Of a DNA stretch of 64,000 nucleotides, positions 1-8,172 are shown piece after piece. Source of the stretch: Sphingopyxis sp. UBA6723 (GTDB lineage: Bacteria; Pseudomonadota; Alphaproteobacteria; Sphingomonadales; Sphingomonadaceae); the NCBI RefSeq assembly GCF_002454115.1, contig NZ_DKIH01000010.1, forward strand, positions 1 to 64,000, in the 5' to 3' direction. The number at the start of each line of letters is the position of its first letter. The first letter of the stretch is position 1. A model generated the notes under the pieces. That model was not told where the DNA came from. It made no database searches and saw only the letters and a list, made by a program, of their open reading frames with translations. Both the position numbers and the translations under genes were made by a program.

Positions 1-2
1 TG

Positions 3-107
3 GAGGCGGCCGCCTATCGGCCGGCGCCGGTAGACGCGCGGCCTGCCGTTCGCTTGACGGGCCGAATCGTCGGTCCCGAGCCCGAACCGCCTCTATTCCG
101 CGGCTGA
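3..107 (+). CDS. possible C-terminal tail of a gene cut by the window edge
   Basis: Frame 3 is open from the left edge to a TGA at 105-107, giving about 34 residues ending in PEPEPPLFRG. The stretch is Ala/Pro/Arg-rich and too short to assign. It could simply be chance, because GC-rich DNA has long open frames. If real, it is the gene just upstream of the copper operon. Confidence 0.25.
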   Translation, partial: EAAAYRPAPVDARPAVRLTGRIVGPEPEPPLFRG

Positions 108-172
108 AACGCGCGATGCGCGCCGGTCTCCCCGGCGCGTGTCTCCCAGCTTTTCAACCGAGGAATTTCACC

Positions 173-439
173 ATGAAGACGATTTTTGTCGTTGCCGCGC
201 TCGCGGCCGCAACCCTTGCCGCTCCCGTGTCCGCGCAGGACGCGAGCGGCGGTCATTATGAATGGCAGACCCGCCAGGTGCCGGGACCGAACAAGTCCAA
301 TATCAACCCGCGCGTTCGCGTGTGGGTCAAAGACGCATCAATGAATATGGCGGCCTGCGACTGCACCATGATGAAGACCGACGCAGCGGGCTGCATGCAC
401 GACATGCCCGGACATCGCATGTCGCCCTCCAAGGGCTGA
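173..439 (+). CDS. small secreted Met/Cys/His-rich protein, probable copper-binding
   Basis: This 88-residue protein has a clear Sec signal peptide: MKT, a hydrophobic run, then an Ala-rich end with likely cleavage after VSA at about residue 21. The last 35 residues hold about seven Met, three Cys and two His, including ACDC, TMMK, GCMHDM and GHRM, which is the composition expected of a periplasmic Cu(I)/Ag(I) ligand. I start at the ATG at 173 because a GAGG lies about 10 bases upstream and the signal peptide begins there, although the frame is open further back. It lies 64 bp before a CusC-like gene in the same direction. A copper-binding role is inferred from composition and context. I recognise no named family. 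Confidence 0.75.
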   Translation: MKTIFVVAALAAATLAAPVSAQDASGGHYEWQTRQVPGPNKSNINPRVRVWVKDASMNMAACDCTMMKTDAAGCMHDMPGHRMSPSKG

Positions 440-447
440 CGGCTTCC

Positions 448-473
448 GTCCCCCGGCCGACGTGCCGGGGGAC
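448..473 (+). other. perfect GC-rich hairpin between the small peptide and cusC-like gene
   Basis: GTCCCCCGGC at 448-457 and GCCGGGGGAC at 464-473 form a perfect 10-bp stem with a 6-base loop. No long T-run follows, so it is not a strong intrinsic terminator. It could stabilise the 3' end of a short transcript for the small peptide or attenuate read-through into the pump genes. Confidence 0.45.
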
Positions 474-503
474 ATTTCCGCCTGACTCGAAAGAGGGGGA
501 CAT

Positions 504-1733
504 ATGCGCATATATCTTGCGGCAGTTTTGCTTATCCCGACGCCCGCGGCGCTACATGCCGAGCCGATGACGCTCGATACGGCGCTCGACCGCGCGGCAT
601 CAGAGGCGCCCGAATTGCAGGGTCGCGAAGCCGGCATCGATGCTGCCCAATCGGCGGCGATCGCCGCCGACCGGCTGCCCGACCCGAAACTCAATATCGT
701 CCTGCAGGATTTCCCGGTGACCGGGCCCGACGCGGGCCGGTTCAATCGCGACGACTTCACGATGCAGGTCGTCGGCGTCAGCCAGGAGTTCCCGAACCCC
801 GCCAAGCGCCGCGCGCGCGCAACGCGTGCGCAGGCCGACATCGGAATCGCCCGCGCCGACGAGGCGGTCACCGCGCAGGATATCAGGCTCGCGACCGCGC
901 TTGCCTGGGTCGACCTTTACTACGCCAAGAAGCGTCTCAAGGAACTCGACCTGCTCGATTCTGGTCTTGAAGACCTTCAAGCGACGGTGACCGCGCGGCT
1001 GGCCAGCGGCGCTGCGCGCCCGGCACAGGCGCTTGAACCCGATCAGCTTCGCGCCGCGATCAATGATCGCCGCAGCGCACTCGCCGCCGAGATTGCCCGC
1101 GCCCGCGCGCAGCTCGCGCGCTTTACCGGCGACGCAGCCGCCGACACGCTGGGAGACTTGCCGCCGCAAATGATCGACGAGCAAGGATTGCGCTCCGGAA
1201 TCGACGCCCTGCCAAGGCTGCGCGCGCTCGATGCCCGCGCCCTCGCCGCCGATGCCGAGACCGGTCTCGCCCGCGCAGACAAGCGCCCCGACTGGAGCGT
1301 CAACGCGGCCTATGGGCGGCGCGAGCCCAATTTTGGCGACCTCGTCACGGTTGGCGTCACCGTAGATCTGCCCTTCTTCTCGAAAAGGCGGCAGGATCCC
1401 AAGATCGCCGCGCGCGCCAGCGAGGCGACGCGCGCCCGGCTCGACCGTGAGGCCGCCAAGCGCGACATCGCGGCGGGGCTCGACGCCGATCTCGCCGATC
1501 ACCGCATGCATCATGAACAACTCGCCAATGCGCGCACGCGGCTCGTGCCGCTCGCGAAGAAGCGCGCCGAGCTCGATCTCGCCAGCTACGCCGCCGGAAA
1601 GCTCGATCTCGGGACCGCACTCCTGTCGACACTCGCGCTCGCCGAGGCCGAAGTCGATGCGCTCGCTCGCGAAGCCGAGGTCGCGCGCGACGCGATCCGG
1701 ATCAACACTATTTATGGGGAGGCAGGTCGATGA
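504..1733 (+). CDS. TolC-family outer-membrane efflux protein, CusC/CzcC-like
   Basis: The protein has 409 residues, the usual length for metal-efflux TolC proteins. It has a signal peptide (MRIYLAAVLLIPTPAALHA) and two helical OEP repeats rich in Ala, Arg, Asp and Glu. This would be the trimeric outer-membrane channel that completes a tripartite pump with the adaptor and RND protein encoded immediately downstream. The start at 504 is preceded by GAGGGGG. Its stop overlaps the next start by 4 bp, so the genes are probably translationally coupled. Copper/silver specificity is inferred from the neighbouring CusA- and CusF-like genes and not from this protein itself. Confidence 0.88.
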   Translation: MRIYLAAVLLIPTPAALHAEPMTLDTALDRAASEAPELQGREAGIDAAQSAAIAADRLPDPKLNIVLQDFPVTGPDAGRFNRDDFTMQVVGVSQEFPNPAKRRARATRAQADIGIARADEAVTAQDIRLATALAWVDLYYAKKRLKELDLLDSGLEDLQATVTARLASGAARPAQALEPDQLRAAINDRRSALAAEIARARAQLARFTGDAAADTLGDLPPQMIDEQGLRSGIDALPRLRALDARALAADAETGLARADKRPDWSVNAAYGRREPNFGDLVTVGVTVDLPFFSKRRQDPKIAARASEATRARLDREAAKRDIAAGLDADLADHRMHHEQLANARTRLVPLAKKRAELDLASYAAGKLDLGTALLSTLALAEAEVDALAREAEVARDAIRINTIYGEAGR

Positions 1734-2959
1734 CCGATGCAACATCAGCGGCGCGTTGGCGCGCCGGAATATTGGCCGCGGTGCTGATCGCGGGCGGCAG
1801 CGGTTACTGGCTGGGACAGAGCGGTCAGAGCGATGCGCCAAGCGAAGCGGCAGGCAGCGGCGGGCGCAAGATCCTCTATTATTATGATCCGATGTTCCCG
1901 AACCAGAAATTCGACAAGCCCGGCAAGTCGCCCTTCATGGACATGCAGCTCGAGCCCAAATATGCCGACGAGGGCAGCGGCGCGGCACCGGGCGTGTCGG
2001 TCGATCCTGCCGCGCGGCAGAGCCTCGGCATAAGGGTGGTCGTGGCCGAAATGGGCAGCCTCGCGGCGACCTTCGACGTCAACGGCAGCATCGATTTCAA
2101 CCAGCGCGACGTCACGATCGTCCAGGCGCGCTCGGGCGGATTCGTCGAGCGCGTCTATCGCCTCGCGCCCGGCGACGTCATCGGCGCCGGCACGCCGATC
2201 GCCGACCTGCAATTGCCCGAATGGGGCGGCGCGCAGACCGAATATCTGAGCGTCAAGAAACTCGGACGTCCCGACCTCACTGCGGCGGCGCGGCAGCGGC
2301 TGCGGTTGATGGGCATGCCCGAAGGCGTGATTGTCGAAGTCGACCGGACCGGACGCACCGGCGGCCGGATGACCGTCCGCGCGCCGATCGGCGGCGTAGT
2401 CCAGACGCTGGGCGCGCGTGCGGGCGTGACGCTTGCCGCGGGGCAGACGCTCGCCGAAATCTCGGGGCTCGGCACGGTGTGGCTCAACGCCGCGCTCCCC
2501 GAAGCGCAGGCGGGACTCGTACAGGTCGGCCAGCGCGCGACCGCGACGCTCACCGCCTTTCCCGGCGAAGCATTCACCGGCAGGATCATTGCGATCCTGC
2601 CCACTGCATCGGCCGACAGCCGGACGCTGACGGTGCGCGTCGAACTCGCCAATCGCGGCGGGCGTCTCCGCCCCGGCATGTTCGCGGTGGTGGCGCTCGG
2701 GGGCGATGCCAAACCGGCGCTGCTGGTGCCGAGCGAAGCGGTGATCCGCACCGGCACGCGCAGCATCGTGATGCTCGAGAAGGGCGACGGGCGCTACCAT
2801 CCCGCCGAAGTGATCACTGGACGCGAAGGTGGTGGCAAGACCGAGATATTGCAGGGGCTCGCTCCCGGCGAAAAGGTCGTCGCGTCGGGCCAGTTCCTGC
2901 TCGATTCCGAGGCGAGCCTGACCGGCCTCACCGTCCGTCCGCTGGAGCCCGCGCAATGA
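1730..2959 (+). CDS. cusB: CusB-like periplasmic adaptor of a copper/silver RND pump
   Basis: This 409-residue membrane-fusion protein has an N-terminal hydrophobic anchor (about residues 11-28). At about residues 50-79 there is a heavy-metal-binding domain with YYYDPMFP and SPFMDMQLEP, the short His/Met module typical of CusB-type adaptors. Barrel-sandwich and beta-barrel segments follow (for example APIGGVVQ and RLRPGMFAVV). It links the inner-membrane CusA-like pump to the TolC-like channel and in known systems takes Cu(I)/Ag(I) from CusF. The start overlaps the preceding gene by 4 bp and the stop overlaps the next gene by 4 bp, which strongly indicates an operon. Confidence 0.9.
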   Translation: MTDATSAARWRAGILAAVLIAGGSGYWLGQSGQSDAPSEAAGSGGRKILYYYDPMFPNQKFDKPGKSPFMDMQLEPKYADEGSGAAPGVSVDPAARQSLGIRVVVAEMGSLAATFDVNGSIDFNQRDVTIVQARSGGFVERVYRLAPGDVIGAGTPIADLQLPEWGGAQTEYLSVKKLGRPDLTAAARQRLRLMGMPEGVIVEVDRTGRTGGRMTVRAPIGGVVQTLGARAGVTLAAGQTLAEISGLGTVWLNAALPEAQAGLVQVGQRATATLTAFPGEAFTGRIIAILPTASADSRTLTVRVELANRGGRLRPGMFAVVALGGDAKPALLVPSEAVIRTGTRSIVMLEKGDGRYHPAEVITGREGGGKTEILQGLAPGEKVVASGQFLLDSEASLTGLTVRPLEPAQ

Positions 2960-5900
2960 TCGCGAAGATCATTCGCGCTTCGGTCGCGGCGCGCGGGCTC
3001 GTCGTCGCGGCGGCGCTGATCCTGACCCTGCTCGGGATCGCCGCGGTGCGCACGACGCCGGTCGATGCCCTGCCCGATCTCTCCGACGTCCAGGTCATCA
3101 TCCGCACCACCTATGCGGGTCAGGCGCCGCGGATCGTCGAGGATCAGGTCACCTATCCGATCACGACGACAATGCTCTCGGTGCCCGGCGCGCGCGTCGT
3201 GCGCGGCTACAGCTTCGTCGGCGACAGCTTCGTCTATGTGCTCTTCGACGACGGCACCGATCCCTATTGGGCGCGCAGCCGCGTGCTCGAATATCTGAGC
3301 CAGGTGCAGAGCCGGCTCCCCGACGGCGCGCGGGCGAGCCTCGGCCCCGACGCGACCGGGGTCGGGTGGATCTATGAATATGCGCTCGTCGACAAGAGCG
3401 GCCGCCACGATCTTGCCGAGCTCCGCAGCCTCCAGGACTGGTTCCTGCGCTTCGAACTGAAGTCAGTGCCGGGCGTCGCCGAGGTCGCGAGCATCGGCGG
3501 CATGGTGCGCCAATATCAGATCATCGTCGATCCGCAGAAGCTTGCCGCCTTCGGCGTGACCGCAACCGACGTGGCAGACGCCCTCAAGCGCGCAAACCAG
3601 GAAAGCGGCGGCGGCAGCCTCGAACTCGCCGAGGCCGAATATATCGTGCGCGCGGGCGGCTATCTGAAATCGCTCGACGATTTCCGCAGCGTCCCGATCC
3701 GCACCGCCGGCGGCGGCATCCCGGTGACGGTCGGCGATGTTGCGACGGTCCAGATCGGCCCCGACACGCGGCGCGGCATCGCCGAACTCAATGGCGAGGG
3801 CGAGGTCGCGGGCGGCGTGATCGTCATGCGCGAGGGCAAGAATGCCCGCGAGGTCATCGACGGCGTGCGCGCCAAGCTCGCCGAGCTCAAGCGCAGCCTG
3901 CCGCCGGGGGTCGAGATCGTCACCACCTACGACCGTTCGGGGCTGATCGATCGTGCGGTCGACAATCTCACCTCGAAGCTCGTCGAAGAATTCATCATCG
4001 TCGGGCTCGTCTGCGCGCTGTTCCTGTGGCACGCCCGGTCGGCGCTGGTCGCCATCCTGACCCTGCCGCTCGGCATCCTCATCGCCTTCATCGTCATGCG
4101 GCTGCAGGGGCTCAACGCCAATATCCTGTCGCTCGGCGGCATCGCGATCGCGGTCGGCGCGATGGTCGATGCGGCGGTGGTGATGATCGAAAATGCCCAC
4201 AAGCATCTCGAACATTGGGAGCGCGATCATCCGGGCGAGGAATTGAAGGGCGCCGAGCGCTGGCGCGTCATCACCGATGCCGCCGCCGAGGTCGGCCCGG
4301 CGCTGTTCCTCAGCCTTCTCATTATCACCTTCTCCTTCTTGCCGATCTTCACGCTCGAAGGCCAGGAAGGGCGGCTCTTCGCGCCGCTCGCCTTCACCAA
4401 GACCTATGCGATGGCGGCCGCTGCGATCCTCTCGATCACGCTCATCCCGGTGCTGATGGGCTGGCTGATCCGCGGAAAGATCCCGGCCGAACAGGCCAAT
4501 CCGGTCAACCGCTGGCTGACCCGCGCCTATCGCCCGGCACTCGACTGGGTGCTCGAACGGCCGAAAAAGGCGCTCCTCATCGCCGGCCTCGTCTTCGCCA
4601 CCAGCCTCTGGCCGATGACCCAGATCGGCGGCGAGTTCATGCCGCAGATGCATGAGGGCGATCTCCTCTACATGCCCTCAGCGCTTCCCGGCATCTCAGC
4701 AGCGCGGGCGTCGAGCCTGCTCCAGCAGACCGATCGGCTGATCAAGACGGTGCCAGAGGTCGAAAGCGTGTTCGGCAAGGCGGGCCGCGCCGACAGCGCC
4801 ACCGACCCCGCGCCGCTCGAGATGTTCGAGACGACGATCCGCTTCAAGCCGAAGGACCAGTGGCGCCCCGGCATGACCGAGGAGAAATTGATCGAGGAGC
4901 TCGACGCGCGGGTCCGGGTCCCTGGGCTCGCCAATTTCTGGATCCCGCCGATCCGCAACCGCATCGACATGCTCGCGACCGGGATCAAAAGCCCGGTCGG
5001 CATCAAGGTCGCGGGCTCGGATCTTGCCGAGATCGACCGCACCGCGAAGCGCATCGAGGGCGTAGTCAGGACCGTCCCCGGCGTCGCCTCGGCGCTGGCC
5101 GAGCGCCTGACTGGCGGCCGTTATATCGACGTCGACATCGATCGCGCCGCCGCGGGGCGCTATGGTCTCAACGTCGCCGACGTGCAGGCGATCGTCGCGG
5201 GCGCGATCGGCGGCGAGACGATCGGCCAGACGGTCGAGGGGCTCGCGCGCTATCCGATCAGCGTCCGCTATCCACGCGAGATGCGCGACAGCATCGGCGA
5301 GCTCGCGGCCCTTCCGATCCTGACGCCGTCGCGCCAGCAGATCACGCTCGGGACGGTGGCGAGCGTCAAGGTCAGCGACGGGCCGCCGATGCTGCGCAGC
5401 GAGAATGGCCGCCCGGTGACCTGGATCTATGTCGACAGCCGCGGCCGCGATTTGCAGGGTCTGGTGCACGACATCCAGCGGGCGATCGCGCGCGATGTCG
5501 AGCTGCCCCCCGGCGTCAGCATCTCCTACACCGGGCAGTTCGAGTTCCTCGTTCGTGCGACCGAGCGGATGAAGGTGGTCGTGCCGGTCACGCTCGCGAT
5601 CATCTTCATCCTGCTCTACCTCACCTTCCGCCGCTGGGACGAGGCGCTGCTCATCATGGCGACCTTGCCCTTTGCACTCACCGGCGGGCTCTGGCTGCTC
5701 TATCTGCTCGGTTACAACCAGTCGGTCGCGAGCGCGGTCGGGTTCATCGCGCTCGCCGGCGTCGCCGCCGAGTTCGGGGTCGTCATGCTCATCTACCTCA
5801 AGCATGCGCTCGCCGATCGCGGCGATGGCGACATATTGGCCGCGATTCGCGAGGGCGCGCTGCTTCGCGTCCGGCCGAAGGCGATGACCGTCGCGGTGAT

Positions 5901-6090
5901 CCTCGCGGGCCTGTTCCCGATCCTCGTCGGGACCGGCACCGGCTCCGAAGTGATGAGCCGCATCGCCGCGCCGATGATCGGCGGCATGCTGACCGCGCCG
6001 CTGCTCTCGATGCTCATCATTCCCGCCGCCTATCTGCTGATGCGCAGGCGCGCGGCCCATCCCGTTCAACCCGAAGGAGAAATGACATGA
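2956..6090 (+). CDS. cusA: CusA-like heavy-metal RND efflux pump
   Basis: The protein has 1044 residues, standard for HME-RND permeases. The three Met positions that bind Cu(I)/Ag(I) in E. coli CusA have clear equivalents in the contexts LLYMPSALPG, PLEMFETT and NRIDMLATG. The proton-relay helix reads GAMVDAAVVMIENAH, the CusA-type variant rather than the CzcA type. Twelve membrane segments are evident. I use the ATG at 2956, which overlaps the adaptor stop as ATGA, although the frame is open much further upstream. The end overlaps the CusF-like start. Expected function is proton-driven export of monovalent copper or silver from periplasm and cytoplasm. Confidence 0.93.
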   Translation: MIAKIIRASVAARGLVVAAALILTLLGIAAVRTTPVDALPDLSDVQVIIRTTYAGQAPRIVEDQVTYPITTTMLSVPGARVVRGYSFVGDSFVYVLFDDGTDPYWARSRVLEYLSQVQSRLPDGARASLGPDATGVGWIYEYALVDKSGRHDLAELRSLQDWFLRFELKSVPGVAEVASIGGMVRQYQIIVDPQKLAAFGVTATDVADALKRANQESGGGSLELAEAEYIVRAGGYLKSLDDFRSVPIRTAGGGIPVTVGDVATVQIGPDTRRGIAELNGEGEVAGGVIVMREGKNAREVIDGVRAKLAELKRSLPPGVEIVTTYDRSGLIDRAVDNLTSKLVEEFIIVGLVCALFLWHARSALVAILTLPLGILIAFIVMRLQGLNANILSLGGIAIAVGAMVDAAVVMIENAHKHLEHWERDHPGEELKGAERWRVITDAAAEVGPALFLSLLIITFSFLPIFTLEGQEGRLFAPLAFTKTYAMAAAAILSITLIPVLMGWLIRGKIPAEQANPVNRWLTRAYRPALDWVLERPKKALLIAGLVFATSLWPMTQIGGEFMPQMHEGDLLYMPSALPGISAARASSLLQQTDRLIKTVPEVESVFGKAGRADSATDPAPLEMFETTIRFKPKDQWRPGMTEEKLIEELDARVRVPGLANFWIPPIRNRIDMLATGIKSPVGIKVAGSDLAEIDRTAKRIEGVVRTVPGVASALAERLTGGRYIDVDIDRAAAGRYGLNVADVQAIVAGAIGGETIGQTVEGLARYPISVRYPREMRDSIGELAALPILTPSRQQITLGTVASVKVSDGPPMLRSENGRPVTWIYVDSRGRDLQGLVHDIQRAIARDVELPPGVSISYTGQFEFLVRATERMKVVVPVTLAIIFILLYLTFRRWDEALLIMATLPFALTGGLWLLYLLGYNQSVASAVGFIALAGVAAEFGVVMLIYLKHALADRGDGDILAAIREGALLRVRPKAMTVAVILAGLFPILVGTGTGSEVMSRIAAPMIGGMLTAPLLSMLIIPAAYLLMRRRAAHPVQPEGEMT

Positions 6091-6455
6091 AGAATTTGAC
6101 CGCCATCGCACTGGGCATCGCGCTCAGCGCAGGACTTGCCGGCTGCGGCAAGCAGGGCGAAGCGCCGAAGACCGAAGAAAAGGCCGCGATGGCCGATGAC
6201 GCCGGAACCATGGCGATGCCCGCCGAAACCAAACATGGCAAGGGCACGGCGACCGTGACCGCAATCGATAGCGCGAAGGGACAGGTCACGCTCGATCATG
6301 GCGCGATCGCCGAACTCGAATGGCCGCCGATGACGATGGGCTTCGCCGCAAAGCCCGAGCTGCTGAAGGACATCAAGGTCGGCGACAAGGTCGCGTTCGA
6401 GCTCGACTGGAACGGTAAGGCCGGGACGATCACCAAGCTCGACAAGGCGCCATAA
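6087..6455 (+). CDS. cusF: CusF-like periplasmic copper-binding lipoprotein
   Basis: This is a 122-residue protein with a lipobox (LAGC, Cys20) followed by a Lys/Ala/Met linker and a small OB-fold domain. The metal site is intact: His71, Trp79, Met82 and Met84 have exactly the 8-3-2 spacing of H36, W44, M47 and M49 in E. coli CusF, in the sequence EWPPMTMGF. CusF hands Cu(I)/Ag(I) to the CusB adaptor. E. coli CusF is soluble, so a lipid anchor would tether the chaperone to a membrane. The gene overlaps the pump gene by 4 bp and is the last in the operon. A strong AAGGAG lies upstream. Confidence 0.92.
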   Translation: MKNLTAIALGIALSAGLAGCGKQGEAPKTEEKAAMADDAGTMAMPAETKHGKGTATVTAIDSAKGQVTLDHGAIAELEWPPMTMGFAAKPELLKDIKVGDKVAFELDWNGKAGTITKLDKAP

Positions 6456-6540
6456 TATCCGCCGGCGCGCGCGGCGAAGCCAGTCGTCGCGCGCGCCAGC
6501 CCCTTCCTTCCCCGAACCCGGATGCGTCCGGTCGGATCGA

Positions 6541-6963
6541 TCAATCGGTCTGGAGCGCGAGTTCGGTGCCCGCGATCGCCTCGATCACCCGGCATTCGGC
6601 GGCCCGGCCGCCCTCGCAGGAGGTCGCGACCTCGGTCAGCGCCGAGCGCAAGGTTTCGAGCCGCGCGATGCGGATGCCGATATCGGCAAGATGCGCGCGC
6701 GCGATCGCCGCAGCCTCGCCGCAATCGCGGTCGGGCTGATCCGAAAGCGCCAGCAGCGAGCGGATTTCGGGGATCGAAAAACCGAGCTGCCGGCCGTGGC
6801 GGACGAAGGCGAGCCGCCGAAGGTCGGCCGCATCATAGCTTCGCCGTCCCGAAGCGGTGCGCAGGGCTTCGGGCAGCAGCCCGATCTCTTCATAGAAGCG
6901 GATGGTGTTGACCTTGGTCCCGGTCTCCCGGGCAAGGTCGCCGATCGCGAGCCGCTTGGTCAT
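6541..6963 (-). CDS. MerR-family sensor of divalent metal (ZntR/CadR/PbrR type)
   Basis: The protein has 140 residues, with an N-terminal winged helix (IGDLARETGTKVNTIRFYEE), a dimerisation helix and a C-terminal metal loop. Cysteines lie at 81, 116 and 124. The Cys at the start of the dimerisation helix is diagnostic of divalent-ion sensors: CueR-type Cu(I) sensors have Ser there. It is therefore more likely a Zn, Cd or Pb sensor, even though the adjacent upstream operon is for copper. I start at the ATG at 6963 because the MerR fold begins there. The gene is divergent from the CDF transporter across a classical MerR operator and probably activates that gene and represses itself. Confidence 0.88.
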   Translation of the reverse strand: MTKRLAIGDLARETGTKVNTIRFYEEIGLLPEALRTASGRRSYDAADLRRLAFVRHGRQLGFSIPEIRSLLALSDQPDRDCGEAAAIARAHLADIGIRIARLETLRSALTEVATSCEGGRAAECRVIEAIAGTELALQTD

Positions 6964-6970
6964 ATTATGC

Positions 6971-7001
6971 TTGATCCTCCAGTGACTGGAGGATGTATAG
7001 G
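6971..7001 (+). promoter_or_regulatory. MerR-type promoter/operator driving the CDF gene
   Basis: A -35 element TTGATC (6971-6976) and a -10 element TATAGG (6996-7001) are separated by 19 bp, the over-long spacer that MerR proteins correct by bending DNA. The spacer region carries a perfect dyad: ATCCTCCAG at 6974-6982 and CTGGAGGAT at 6986-6994 with TGA between. It lies 10 bp upstream of the regulator's own start on the other strand. The architecture is read directly from the sequence. Metal-dependent activation is inferred from the family. Confidence 0.85.
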
Positions 7002-7067
7002 CGGTCCTCGTCCGAAGTTGAAGGCGGCAAAGCGAAGAGCGCGCCACCACCATGGAGTGAAGACGCG

Positions 7068-7730
7068 ATGGCGGAGGGATCCGAGAACGGCGACGGCTGC
7101 GGCTGCACGGGAGACCCGGTGCGCGCGGAAAAGGACCCGGCCTATCGCCGTGCTCTTTGGATCGTGGTTATCCTAAATCTCGGCTTCGGCGCTATCGAGA
7201 TCGTCGGCGGATTCATCGCCAACAGCCAGGCGCTGAAGGCCGACTCGCTCGACTTCATCGGCGACGGCACCATCACGCTGGCCGGCCTCGTCGCGATCGG
7301 CTGGACGGCGCTCGCCCGCACCCGCATCGCTCTTGCCCAAGGCCTGTTCCTGCTGACGCTCGGGCTCGGCGTCATCGGCGTCGCGCTGTGGCGCGCCCTG
7401 ACAGCGGTTCCGCCCGAAGCCGAGCTCATGGGCGGCATCGGCTTCGTTGCACTGCTCGTCAATCTCACCTCGGCGGCGGTCCTCTCGCGGTTTCGCGAAG
7501 GCGACGCCAATGTCCGCGCTGTTTGGCTGTTCAGCCGCAATGACGCGGTCGCCAATGTCGCGGTAATCATCGCTGCGGGTCTCGTCGCATGGACCGGCCA
7601 GGCCTGGCCCGACCTTGCAGTGGCCGCCATCATTGCAGCGCTCTTCCTGCATTCGGCCTATGAAATTCTTCGCAGCGCGCGGACCGAGCTGCGCCAACTG
7701 TCGGAACAAGGGATTCGTGGTCAGGCTTGA
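7068..7730 (+). CDS. cation diffusion facilitator family transporter, short form
   Basis: The 220-residue protein has a Cys-rich N-terminus (GDGCGCTGD) and about six membrane segments. Helix 2 carries ADSLDFIGDG, matching the metal-binding Asp region of CDF transporters. The helix 5 site, normally HxxxD, reads SRNDAVAN, so a His-to-Asn variant is likely. It ends soon after the sixth helix and lacks the cytoplasmic dimerisation domain of about 80 residues. It should export divalent metal from the cytoplasm. The start at 7068 follows GGAGTGAAG. The gene is controlled by the divergent MerR operator and is probably the first gene of the operon running to the CzcA-like gene. Confidence 0.82.
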   Translation: MAEGSENGDGCGCTGDPVRAEKDPAYRRALWIVVILNLGFGAIEIVGGFIANSQALKADSLDFIGDGTITLAGLVAIGWTALARTRIALAQGLFLLTLGLGVIGVALWRALTAVPPEAELMGGIGFVALLVNLTSAAVLSRFREGDANVRAVWLFSRNDAVANVAVIIAAGLVAWTGQAWPDLAVAAIIAALFLHSAYEILRSARTELRQLSEQGIRGQA

Positions 7731-7792
7731 CCCTGTAGTTGCTACAGGGTGCATAAGGCCGGCGAATCGACGCAAAGGGAAATGTCGCGAGC

Positions 7793-8164
7793 ATGCTGGA
7801 TCGACGTCAAGCTGCCGGCCTGATCGCCGCCGAGATGACGCATTACCGGGCCGCGCGGCGGGCCGGCGATTATCCCGCGGCCTGGCGCGCGCTCGAGCGC
7901 GCGCACATCGTTGCGCAGCCCTTCTTCGGCATTCACCTGTCGTCGCATGGCCACATGCTCGGTTTCGCGATGGCGCTCGGCGACTGGCGCGAAGCGGCGG
8001 GGCAGATTTTCCGGCTGGCCCTCGTCCCTCTGGGATCGCTGACGGGCCGGATCCCGGCAGGCAATAGTGGGCGGGCGCGGGTCAGCGCGTTCCAACCCAT
8101 GGCGATTCCATCCGATCTGGCCGCCGCGATGTCACGCCGCGACAAACAGATGACGGGTCGATAG
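7793..8164 (+). CDS. DUF3703 family protein
   Basis: This 123-residue protein has the features of DUF3703: an N-terminal Ala/Arg-rich helix, the segment RALERAHIVAQ, a central hydrophobic stretch, and a C-terminal SAFQPMAIPSDL. The family commonly sits in heavy-metal resistance clusters beside MerR and CDF genes, as here. Its biochemical role is unknown to me. It lies 62 bp after the CDF gene and 8 bp before the His-rich peptide gene, so co-transcription is likely. Confidence 0.72.
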   Translation: MLDRRQAAGLIAAEMTHYRAARRAGDYPAAWRALERAHIVAQPFFGIHLSSHGHMLGFAMALGDWREAAGQIFRLALVPLGSLTGRIPAGNSGRARVSAFQPMAIPSDLAAAMSRRDKQMTGR

Positions 8165-8172
8165 GGGGCTTT

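Noticed and set aside
6541..6963. CueR identity for the MerR-type regulator
   Set aside because: It lies beside copper genes, but residue 81 is Cys where Cu(I) sensors have Ser, and the operator faces the CDF gene.
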